The translations under genes and the position numbers were made by a program. Below the pieces are notes generated by a model. The model ran no database searches, was not told the DNA's origin, and saw only the letters and a program-made list of their open reading frames with translations. Of a stretch of DNA of 64,000 nucleotides, positions 56,234 to 63,248 are shown piece by piece. Every line of letters begins with the position of its first letter. Positions within the stretch are counted from its first letter, which is position 1. This DNA comes from a bacterium SCSIO 12844 (GTDB lineage: Bacteria; Pseudomonadota; Gammaproteobacteria; Francisellales; Francisellaceae): NCBI GenBank assembly GCA_024397935.1, contig CP073743.1, positions 2,976,001 to 3,040,000 of the forward strand. Direction: 5' to 3'.

Positions 56234-57808
56234 ATGAATAACTTAGTTAAAGATGTAGTAATAGTAGGTGGAGGTACAGCGGGCTGGATGACAGCATCAT
56301 ATTTGCAAAAAGCATTGCAAAACTCTGTCAATATTAGAGTTATTGAAACACCAAAAATTCCAAAAATTGGGGTTGGAGAAGCAACAGTTCCTAACTTACA
56401 AAAAGCATTTTTTGACTATTTAGGTTTGAAGGAAGAAGATTGGATGCCTAAATGTAATGCATCTTTTAAAATGGCTGTTAAGTTTATCAATTGGAAATCA
56501 ACTGATAAAAATGATCATTTTTATCACCCATTTGGATTATTGCCTGATTGTGATCAAATACCTTTATCTCACTATTGGTTAAACAACTATCTATCGAATA
56601 AAACTAATAAGGCATTTGATTATACTTGTTTTAAAGAACCTCCAATAATGGATGCTAAATTATCTCCAAAATGGTTGAATGGTGAAAAATCAACTCGTTA
56701 TGCTTGGCACTTTGATGCTCATTTAGTAGCTGATTTTTTAATGAAATTTTCCATAAAAAATAAGAATGTGTCACGTATTGAATCTAAGGTCATAGCTATT
56801 GAGAAGGATAATAAAGGATTTATTAGGGCCTTGACGTTAGAAGATGGCAGAAAAATTTTGGGTGATTTATTCATAGATTGTTCTGGTTTTGAGGGATTGT
56901 TGATAAATAAAGCATTAGAAGAACCGTTTATTGATATGAGTGATCAGCTACTATGCAATAGTGCTGTAGCAACTTCAATCACACATGATGATGAAAAATA
57001 TGGGATTGAACCATATACATCAGCAATTGCAATGAACTCTGGCTGGACTTGGAAAATACCAATGCTAGGACGTTTTGGTACTGGGTATGTATATTCTGAT
57101 TCATTTTCTACTGACGATCAAGCGGTTAAAGATTTATGTAAACTTTGGAATATAAATGAGAATAAAACAACCTTAAATAAGATTAAATTTAGAGTAGGTA
57201 GAAATAGGCATAGTTGGGTTAAAAACTGTATCAGCATTGGCTTATCAAGTTGTTTTTTAGAGCCACTTGAATCCACAGGCATATATTTTATATATGCTGC
57301 AATTTATCATTTGGTAAAATATTTTCCAGATTTAAACTTTAATCCTATATTAATAGATAAATTTAATAATGATATAGCAGAAATGTTTGACGATACTAGA
57401 GATTTTATTCAGTCACATTTTTATTTTTCACCAAGAATGGATACTGAGTTTTGGAAAGCTAATAAATCATTAAAATTAACTGATAGTATTTTAAATAAAG
57501 TGGAACGATATAAAGCAGGCTTACCAATTAATCAGCCAACTACTGATGAAAGTAATTATTATGGTTCTTTTGAAGCTGAATTTAAGAACTTTTGGACCAA
57601 TGGAAGCTATTATTGTATTTTTTCAGGACTTGGCTTCATACCTGATAACTCTTTACCTTTGATAAAATACAAACAAAAATCAATTAATCAAGCAAATGAA
57701 ATAATTAATCAAGTGAAAAATAAGCAGGATCAACTATTGTTAACTTTGCCATCAAATTATGACTACCTTTGTCAGCTACATATGGGTAAGACAACAATTC
57801 TCAGCTAG
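56234..57808 (+). CDS. Flavin-dependent tryptophan-halogenase-family enzyme
   Basis: This 524-residue flavoprotein has the FAD motif IVGGGTAGWMTASYL, GVGEATVP, the lysine that forms the chloramine-type intermediate (Lys79, in NASFKMAVKF), the family signature WTWKIP (271-276) and the Glu346 region FLEPLESTGI. Lys79 and Glu346 fall at the same numbers I recall for PrnA/RebH, so a working halogenase is likely. The substrate (free tryptophan or another indole/aromatic) is not determined. A partner flavin reductase is not encoded nearby. The start is the ATG at 56234 rather than an upstream TTG; AAGAAGGA precedes it. It is co-oriented with the dehydrogenase operon, separated by the ISL3 remnant. 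Confidence 0.9.
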   Translation: MNNLVKDVVIVGGGTAGWMTASYLQKALQNSVNIRVIETPKIPKIGVGEATVPNLQKAFFDYLGLKEEDWMPKCNASFKMAVKFINWKSTDKNDHFYHPFGLLPDCDQIPLSHYWLNNYLSNKTNKAFDYTCFKEPPIMDAKLSPKWLNGEKSTRYAWHFDAHLVADFLMKFSIKNKNVSRIESKVIAIEKDNKGFIRALTLEDGRKILGDLFIDCSGFEGLLINKALEEPFIDMSDQLLCNSAVATSITHDDEKYGIEPYTSAIAMNSGWTWKIPMLGRFGTGYVYSDSFSTDDQAVKDLCKLWNINENKTTLNKIKFRVGRNRHSWVKNCISIGLSSCFLEPLESTGIYFIYAAIYHLVKYFPDLNFNPILIDKFNNDIAEMFDDTRDFIQSHFYFSPRMDTEFWKANKSLKLTDSILNKVERYKAGLPINQPTTDESNYYGSFEAEFKNFWTNGSYYCIFSGLGFIPDNSLPLIKYKQKSINQANEIINQVKNKQDQLLLTLPSNYDYLCQLHMGKTTILS

Positions 57809-58084
57809 CTAATCAATCGTAGATTTTAGGGTAAATTTCACTTATTTATTTTTGTAAAATATTATCACAAAATTGGCATTTTGAAGTAGAATATTGATCA
57901 TTAAATATTGAATTTAAATGACAGATCATCCAAAGACATGTCTTAGCTTTGGTCAACTAGTAAAAAGCTTTAACCAAAGTTGAGATCTACCACAAGATCA
58001 AAAGCAGGCTTGTTGCATATTCCGAATTAAACGTCAGAATCTTTCTATGCTAAGGTTTTCACATAAATCCATCAGCATATAAAT
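57809..58084. other. Non-coding stretch with inverted repeats
   Basis: No gene is seen. Bases 57930-57952 can form CCAAAG/CTTTGG around a perfect AGACATGTCT palindrome, and CTTTGGT at 57947-57953 can instead pair with ACCAAAG at 57973-57979. This looks like competing hairpins. TGACAGATCA at 57919-57928 matches the terminal sequence of the IS3 element's right end (59361-59370), hinting at a relic IS3 end. There is no U-run clean enough to call a terminator. Confidence 0.35.
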
Positions 58085-58158
58085 TGATCTGGTTACCATT
58101 AGGTAGATACTTTGTTATGGGATGAATTATCATCTTATCAACAAACCAGGAGAACTTT

Positions 58159-58452
58159 ATGACAACTAGAAAACGTCATTCTTATGATGCTGAATTTAAA
58201 CGTAATGCAGCATCGTTATATGTTAATGGTAAAAAAAGCTTATCAGAATTAACAAAGCAATTAGGAGTAGCAGAATCTACTTTATACAACTGGGTTAGTG
58301 AGTATCGTCAACGAGGAGATGAAAGCTTTAAACCCAAAGAACTCTCGGCACAAGAAAAAGAATTACTTGCGCTTAAAAAGCAATTAGCTGATGTTAGCAT
58401 GGAGCGTGATATATTAAAAAAGGCGTTAACCATTTTCTCAAAGAAAAAGTAA
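58159..58452 (+). CDS. IS3-family transposase OrfA
   Basis: This 97-residue protein has a helix-turn-helix (SELTKQLGVAESTLYNWVSEYR) and a leucine-zipper region (KELLALKKQLADVSMERDILKKAL). It binds the IS ends and regulates transposition. The stop follows a CAAAGAAAAAG run, a likely -1 frameshift site joining it to OrfB. CAGGAGAA precedes the start. Confidence 0.95.
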   Translation: MTTRKRHSYDAEFKRNAASLYVNGKKSLSELTKQLGVAESTLYNWVSEYRQRGDESFKPKELSAQEKELLALKKQLADVSMERDILKKALTIFSKKK

Positions 58453-58481
58453 AAAGAGCCGAGCTTTATGAATTTATTAAT

Positions 58482-59363
58482 TTGTATCGGCGAGATTTCT
58501 CAATTGAGAGAATGGCAAAGATTTTTGGTGTTAGTCGTAGCGCTTACTATCAGTACAGTCGTGGTAACTTGTCTAAGAAAGAGATAATAAATAGCCAGTT
58601 ACGCCCTCTGTTAATCAAAGCATTCATAAACTCAAAGGGAGAATATGGCACAAGGCGGTTACAGCTTTTACTTAGACGACTAGATATCTATGTCGGTCGT
58701 AAACGTATTGCTAAGCTAATGAAAGAATTGGGGCTTTATGCTAAAGCAAGAAGAAAGTTTAAGGTAACCACCAATCAAAGTAAAAGACCTTATTATGTTG
58801 CACCTAATTTGTTAAAACAAAAATTCATGGTAGAAGCTCCTAATGAGGTATGGGTGAGTGATATCACTTATGTGCCAACTAATGAAGGATGGTTATATTT
58901 AGCAACTGTTGTTGACTTATTTTCAAGGAAAGTTGTTGGCTTGGCTATGAGTCAGCGTATTACAGCTGATTTAGTTTTAAGGGCAGTTAATCAAGCAGTT
59001 AAAAGGCGACAGCCTGATTCAGGGTTGATATTACACTCTGATAGGGGATCTCAATATACAAGCCGAGTTTATCATCAATTAACTAAAAAGCATCGAATTA
59101 GATTAAGCATGAGTAGTACGGGTAACTGCTATGACAATGCTGTAGCTGAAAGTTTTTTCCATACTTTGAAATTAGCAGTTGTACATGATCAGAAATACCA
59201 AACTAGGAATCAAGCAATGCGCTGTATCTTTGAATATGTTGAAGTTTTTTATAACCGCCAAAGGATGCACTCAACGTTAAACTATTTATCACCAGAGGAG
59301 TTTGAAAGAAATTATTTTAATCAACCACAATATCCCATAGCCAAGTGTCTAGTAAAAGGTTGA
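58482..59363 (+). CDS. IS3-family transposase OrfB (made as OrfAB by -1 frameshift)
   Basis: This is the 293-residue DDE catalytic part: Asp in VSDITYVPT, Asp in LHSDRGSQYTS, Glu in NAVAESFFHTLK; the integrase core starts near residue 110. The frame is -1 relative to OrfA and open upstream through the A-rich run at about 58440-58450 (KRAELYEFINLYRRDFS in that frame). The active enzyme is therefore expected as the OrfAB fusion. No damage is seen. Confidence 0.95.
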   Translation: MYRRDFSIERMAKIFGVSRSAYYQYSRGNLSKKEIINSQLRPLLIKAFINSKGEYGTRRLQLLLRRLDIYVGRKRIAKLMKELGLYAKARRKFKVTTNQSKRPYYVAPNLLKQKFMVEAPNEVWVSDITYVPTNEGWLYLATVVDLFSRKVVGLAMSQRITADLVLRAVNQAVKRRQPDSGLILHSDRGSQYTSRVYHQLTKKHRIRLSMSSTGNCYDNAVAESFFHTLKLAVVHDQKYQTRNQAMRCIFEYVEVFYNRQRMHSTLNYLSPEEFERNYFNQPQYPIAKCLVKG

Positions 59364-59430
59364 CAGATCAAGAAAATTCAAGATTCATTTTTGAATTTTC
59401 AATCTAAACTATTTGAATTACCAACACAAT

Positions 59431-59497
59431 GGGTAAGTAGAACGACTGAGTCACCCCAGCCGAACCCTTGCAAAACCGGACGTGCCGCCCCGGATAA
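59431..59497 (-). other. Possible group II intron fragment
   Basis: Read on the minus strand, GGGGCGGCACGTCCGGTTTTG followed by CAAGGGTTCGGCTGGGGTGA resembles the GCACGTCCGGTT(C/T)TG-type segment common in bacterial group II introns. Nothing else of an intron, and no reverse transcriptase, is nearby, so at best it is a relic. The G+C content is clearly higher than the surroundings. Confidence 0.3.
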
Positions 59498-59696
59498 TGA
59501 CTGATAAAAATTTATCTGCGTTTAGACTTAACCTGCTCTTTTTTAACTTTCTGATGACTTATGATATAAAGAGAAATTGCACTGATTATCGCTGCAATCC
59601 ATTCAACTGAGTGTGCGAAATCAAGATCAAAGTAAAGGTTTATTACACAAACAACTAGATAACTAATTACCAATAAATAAAAGATATATTTAATTT
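59498..59696. repeat. Copy 2 of the 199-bp dispersed direct repeat
   Basis: Nearly identical to 46011-46209 and in the same orientation. Here the small membrane-protein gene extends naturally past the repeat edge to its own start codon and ribosome binding site, so this is more likely the parental copy. The left edge lies directly against the G+C-rich intron-like fragment. Confidence 0.9.
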
Positions 59697-59706
59697 CTGT
59701 TAACAT
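59512..59706 (-). CDS. Small two-helix membrane protein
   Basis: This 64-residue protein starts MLTEIKYIFYLL. It has two membrane helices (about 7-26 and 33-50) and a strongly basic C-terminus (KVKKEQVKSKRR) that should face the cytoplasm. AAGGGCTAGG precedes the ATG. The same protein core is encoded in the duplicated block at 46 kb. Function is unknown; size and charge would fit a small regulatory membrane protein or a toxin-like peptide, but no antitoxin is evident. Confidence 0.6.
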   Translation of the reverse strand: MLTEIKYIFYLLVISYLVVCVINLYFDLDFAHSVEWIAAIISAISLYIISHQKVKKEQVKSKRR

Positions 59707-59926
59707 AACCTAGCCCTTATGTATTTTATTTTTGCCTTAACTATATTTTTACATTCACAGAAAACAAATAAAATACGATAAATCTCCATATTACATCAGA
59801 GATTGACGATTACAAACATACGTGATTATTTAGTCAGGTTACTTTAAATATCTCAACATCACTAAGGTAAGTATAAAATTGAGTCGATAAAACATATTAA
59901 ATAAGCGATGAATAAAGTATAAGCGT

Positions 59927-60898
59927 TTAATCATCTAAACTAAGGCTCTCTTGTAAACATTCCTCTTCACACTGTTTTATAAAAAGCGGAATGGGAGGCT
60001 GTTTTACTAGCGAGACATTAAGAGAGTCAGCTATTGTAGGTCCTTGATTATATTCATCATCCCACATTATCTGATTATCTTTATCATATCCTCGACAACT
60101 ATTAACTGCTAAAACCTGATTCATTTCTAATTTATGCATATCAGATAACATGCCTTTTAGATAAGATTTTTCATTACGCGCGTAGATACAACCCGCATCA
60201 TTAGACTGCTCTACTAATGCATACATATGTTGAATATTATGCTCTTTTTGATCAGGTGTTAAAGAAACATTCATAATGCAACTAGGATGTGCTTTTGAAC
60301 CACCAACTAATTTATTCGTATGCAGAAATTTCTCTCCATCTCTAATGGTTTTATATATTTTATCTTTATCTGTTAATGTTTGATATTTTTCTACATTTTG
60401 TGGCATACTACCTTCAGCAGTTCGCCAAACTTTTTGTGAAACAATACCATTTATCCTAGACCATCGCCCATAAGTTTTTATTTCTGCTATTTCACGAGCT
60501 TTATCAAAAGATGAATATAGTATACTCCCAGAAGGTCCCATAAAATTAATTGTCCAATTACCATCAGGTGGTGTAAATGGATGATTACCAGAAAAACCTT
60601 TTGTCACCTTTCCATGAGCGCTTTCAAGCCATCCACTCACTTTAAGCAGATCTAACTTTCCACCTTTACAACAATGCTCATAATCGAAAACAAAATAAAA
60701 ATTATTTGTAGCGAGAATACCAACTTTCTTATCCTTATCATCTGTAGCAATTTTATAAATTTTATATTCTTGATTTTGATTATCCTTAAAAAACTGTTTT
60801 TCTACAGTATAGCGATGACTTATATTAAGTTCCTCTCTAATTTTCTTAGTGCTATGAAAAGAATCTTCTGTTTTATGGTCTATTATCGTTAATATCAT
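59927..60898 (-). CDS. Unknown soluble protein (323 aa), effector-like orphan
   Basis: No family recognised. It has no signal peptide or membrane segment in the chosen frame. It is rich in Lys, Asp and Asn and contains several Cys and Trp; HPFTPPDGNWTINFMGPSGSI and VGGSKAHPSCIMNVSLTPDQKEHN are the most distinctive parts, the latter with a possible Cys/His pair. The start is the ATG at 60898 with AAAGGG upstream; an upstream frame to 60976 encodes a hydrophobic, AT-rich stretch and is disfavoured. It stands alone between the IS region and the LysR gene. Confidence 0.6.
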   Translation of the reverse strand: MILTIIDHKTEDSFHSTKKIREELNISHRYTVEKQFFKDNQNQEYKIYKIATDDKDKKVGILATNNFYFVFDYEHCCKGGKLDLLKVSGWLESAHGKVTKGFSGNHPFTPPDGNWTINFMGPSGSILYSSFDKAREIAEIKTYGRWSRINGIVSQKVWRTAEGSMPQNVEKYQTLTDKDKIYKTIRDGEKFLHTNKLVGGSKAHPSCIMNVSLTPDQKEHNIQHMYALVEQSNDAGCIYARNEKSYLKGMLSDMHKLEMNQVLAVNSCRGYDKDNQIMWDDEYNQGPTIADSLNVSLVKQPPIPLFIKQCEEECLQESLSLDD

Positions 60899-61110
60899 TA
60901 CAAACCCTTTAGATAATTCAAATATTAATATATTATCAATGATAAAATAAATGTAATAATATAATAATAAAAACAATGATTCAATATAAGTTGATTTTCT
61001 AAGTAAGATCTATTTAGAACTTCTACTGTATTTTTTAGCACATAACTCAATCAGATTAAAGTATACTTTGATCTTAACAACTTAACCATATTCTAATCTC
61101 AAAGGATACT

Positions 61111-61191
61111 ATGACTATGCCATATCTTATTTATGCACGTGATTATGAAAACTTTATACACTTAGTTAACCCTAAAGCTAATCATGGATAA
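61111..61191 (+). pseudogene. Orphan 26-codon gene start
   Basis: An ATG preceded by a good AAAGGA site opens a short frame reading MTMPYLIYARDYENFIHLVN, then PKANHG and stop. It overlaps the end of the convergent LysR gene by 14 bases. The good initiation signals and immediate truncation suggest the 5' stub of a deleted gene; which gene cannot be said. Confidence 0.35.
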
Positions 61192-62053
61192 TAGCTTTAA
61201 GCCATAATGTAAAATTTGTTATTGCTTGAGAGTCTTCTTTAAGGTAAACCAGATAATAGCCATACGCTGGGTGATCAATAACTTCTCCAATTGTTATTAA
61301 TTGTTTCTGATCAATCAGCTGGCGCACAAATAGTTCATGAGTTACCAAAATACCGACTTTGTTTAAACAAGCATAAATTGCCTGCACCGTATTACCAAAG
61401 CTTGTCAATTGATCAATAGATGGGCAAGGAAGGTTATTACCATTGGTCCATTTCTGCCAATCTTGCTGACGAAATTGAATATCATTAATCATTAACAATT
61501 TATTCTCATCGAACATCTGAACTATGTCACCAGTGAAGTAAAGGTCGGGATGGCACACAGCAACTAGTCGGTCACTAGATAAGTATTCTACTGTATGATT
61601 AAGCCAATCATCTTGATTTCCATAACCAATAATCAAATCAACATCATGCTGTTGCATTAGAGGTAATGACCAATTCGTTGATAAACGAATATCTACCTCA
61701 GGATATTGTAAATAAAAATCGCCTAGATTGGGAATCAAGCAAAAGGTTGAAATAGAATTCAGTAAGCTTAATGTAATATGCTTTGTTGAGTCATTTACTA
61801 ATTTAAATTTTGCCTGCTCTATTGTTTTTAATGCAGGGGTAATACTTTCATAAAAAATTCGGCCTTTTTCAGTGAGCTTAACTTTGTTATTAGTTCGCTC
61901 AAATAACTGACAGTTTAAATCATATTCTAATGCTTTTATTTGCTGGCTTACTGCTGGCAAAGTAATACAGTGTGTTTCAGCTGCTTTTAAAAAGCTATTT
62001 GACTGTGCTGCTGTTAAAAATACTGGCAATGTCTTTAATGGTGGATAAAGCAT
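61178..62053 (-). CDS. LysR-family transcriptional regulator
   Basis: This 291-residue protein has the N-terminal winged helix-turn-helix (FLTAAQSNSFLKAAETHCITLPAVSQQIKALE, QLFERTNNKVKLTEKG) and a GcvA-like effector domain (INDIQFRQQDWQKW). It is divergent from the PrpF-family gene across 118 bases, the usual arrangement for a LysR regulator and its target. The effector is unknown. Confidence 0.93.
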   Translation of the reverse strand: MLYPPLKTLPVFLTAAQSNSFLKAAETHCITLPAVSQQIKALEYDLNCQLFERTNNKVKLTEKGRIFYESITPALKTIEQAKFKLVNDSTKHITLSLLNSISTFCLIPNLGDFYLQYPEVDIRLSTNWSLPLMQQHDVDLIIGYGNQDDWLNHTVEYLSSDRLVAVCHPDLYFTGDIVQMFDENKLLMINDIQFRQQDWQKWTNGNNLPCPSIDQLTSFGNTVQAIYACLNKVGILVTHELFVRQLIDQKQLITIGEVIDHPAYGYYLVYLKEDSQAITNFTLWLKAIIHD

Positions 62054-62171
62054 ATTGATACTGATTAAGTTTTTCTTTATCTATAGTATAGATTTTAAAA
62101 ATGTATTTAACAAATTTTATATGATCAAATAGTAGTCACCAATAGATAAATACATTTATTTGGAGGCATTT

Positions 62172-63242
62172 ATGAAAAGTATACCATATTATCTATTTCG
62201 AGGTGGTACCTCTAAAGGTGCTTTCTTCTTTAAAAAAGATTTACCAAAAAATGAAAAAGCGCGTAATACAATCATTAGCAAAATTATGGGTAGTCCACAC
62301 CCTTATCAAGTCGATGGTATAGGCGGTGGCGTACCCAATGCAAGTAAAATTGGCATTCTTTCTCCTTCTAAGAAAAAAGGAGTCGATTTAGAGTATATTA
62401 TGGGACAAGTGGATATCAATTCAATGGAAGTTGATACTCATGGCGACTGTGGTAATATGCTAACTGCAGCGGCTTGCTGTGCTATTGAAGCTAATATCGT
62501 TAAAGTGCAACCAAATTATACTCAAGTAACCATTTACAGCCCGAAAACAGACTCAATAAAAAGAGTCTGTGTGCCAATAAAAAATAGTAAGATTATTTAT
62601 GAAGGTAGCTATCATATCGATGGCGTGAAACCATTAGGTTCGCCTATGACAGTATCATTTTATCAACCTTCTGCATCGCAAACAAAAGCAATTTTTCCAT
62701 CAACAAAAAAAATAGATATCATTGATAATATTCCTGTTACTTTAATTGATTGTGGACGAGCATTAATCATTGCTAAAGCAAGTGATTTTGGTTTAACTGG
62801 TAATGAAGAAATATCGTTACTTGAAAAAGATAAAGATTTAAACCAACAACTAGAAGCATTTAGATTACAGTGTGCTGATAGAATGGGTATTAGTAATCCT
62901 TGTGTTAGTTTTCCAAGAATTACATTAATTAGCAAAGGCAAATCTAATCAAGATATTTTTGCCCATTATTGGTCTAACCCTAAACATGCAAAAGTCCATC
63001 CAGCAATGGCAATGACTGCAGCAATGGCAATTGGTAGTTGTTTATGCATCGATGGCACGATCTGTTATACTGAAAAGCATAAATTACACCCTACTTTAAG
63101 TGAGCAATCAATTTGTATTGGACATGCTCAAGGTGAAGTTACCATTAAAGTGACAGCAAAAATAGCACCCCTTATGATTCAATCCTGCTCATTTAAACGA
63201 ACAGCAAGACTATTAGCCAGTGGCATGGTTTATTATACATAA
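62172..63242 (+). CDS. PrpF-family isomerase (aconitate/4-oxalomesaconate-type)
   Basis: This protein of about 356 residues has the diaminopimelate-epimerase-like double fold. It begins SIPYYLFRGGTSKGAFFFKKDLP and contains DGIGGGVPNASKIGI, EVDTHGDCGNMLTAAACCAIE (a Cys/Gly-Asn motif of the active site), FPRITLISKG and MTAAMAIGSCLC. PrpF isomerises trans- and cis-aconitate-type acids next to AcnD; other members are 4-oxalomesaconate tautomerases. Neither prpB, prpC nor acnD lies beside it, so the substrate is open. GGAGG lies five bases before the ATG. Probably regulated by the divergent LysR protein. Confidence 0.88.
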   Translation: MKSIPYYLFRGGTSKGAFFFKKDLPKNEKARNTIISKIMGSPHPYQVDGIGGGVPNASKIGILSPSKKKGVDLEYIMGQVDINSMEVDTHGDCGNMLTAAACCAIEANIVKVQPNYTQVTIYSPKTDSIKRVCVPIKNSKIIYEGSYHIDGVKPLGSPMTVSFYQPSASQTKAIFPSTKKIDIIDNIPVTLIDCGRALIIAKASDFGLTGNEEISLLEKDKDLNQQLEAFRLQCADRMGISNPCVSFPRITLISKGKSNQDIFAHYWSNPKHAKVHPAMAMTAAMAIGSCLCIDGTICYTEKHKLHPTLSEQSICIGHAQGEVTIKVTAKIAPLMIQSCSFKRTARLLASGMVYYT

Positions 63243-63248
63243 GTAAAC

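Larger units (their letters stand above)
58085..59370 (+). mobile_element. IS3-family insertion sequence
   Basis: Imperfect ends TGATCTGGTTACC (from 58085) and GGTTGACAGATCA (to 59370) enclose two overlapping-frame genes, orfA and orfB. The 1286-bp length is normal for IS3. The three bases on each side (AAT and AGA) do not match, so a target duplication is not evident. The element looks intact and separates the halogenase cluster from the second copy of the 199-bp repeat. Confidence 0.85.

Noticed and set aside
59431-59497. CCGCCCCGG-type sequence considered as the missing attR copy of the tmRNA end
   Set aside because: It does not contain the TTCAACTCCCGCC...CTCCACCA series; similarity is limited to general G+C richness.
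59512-59706. Small membrane protein as a type I toxin or holin
   Set aside because: Size and charge are compatible, but there is no antisense RNA, antitoxin gene or lysis cassette evident, so a function was not assigned.
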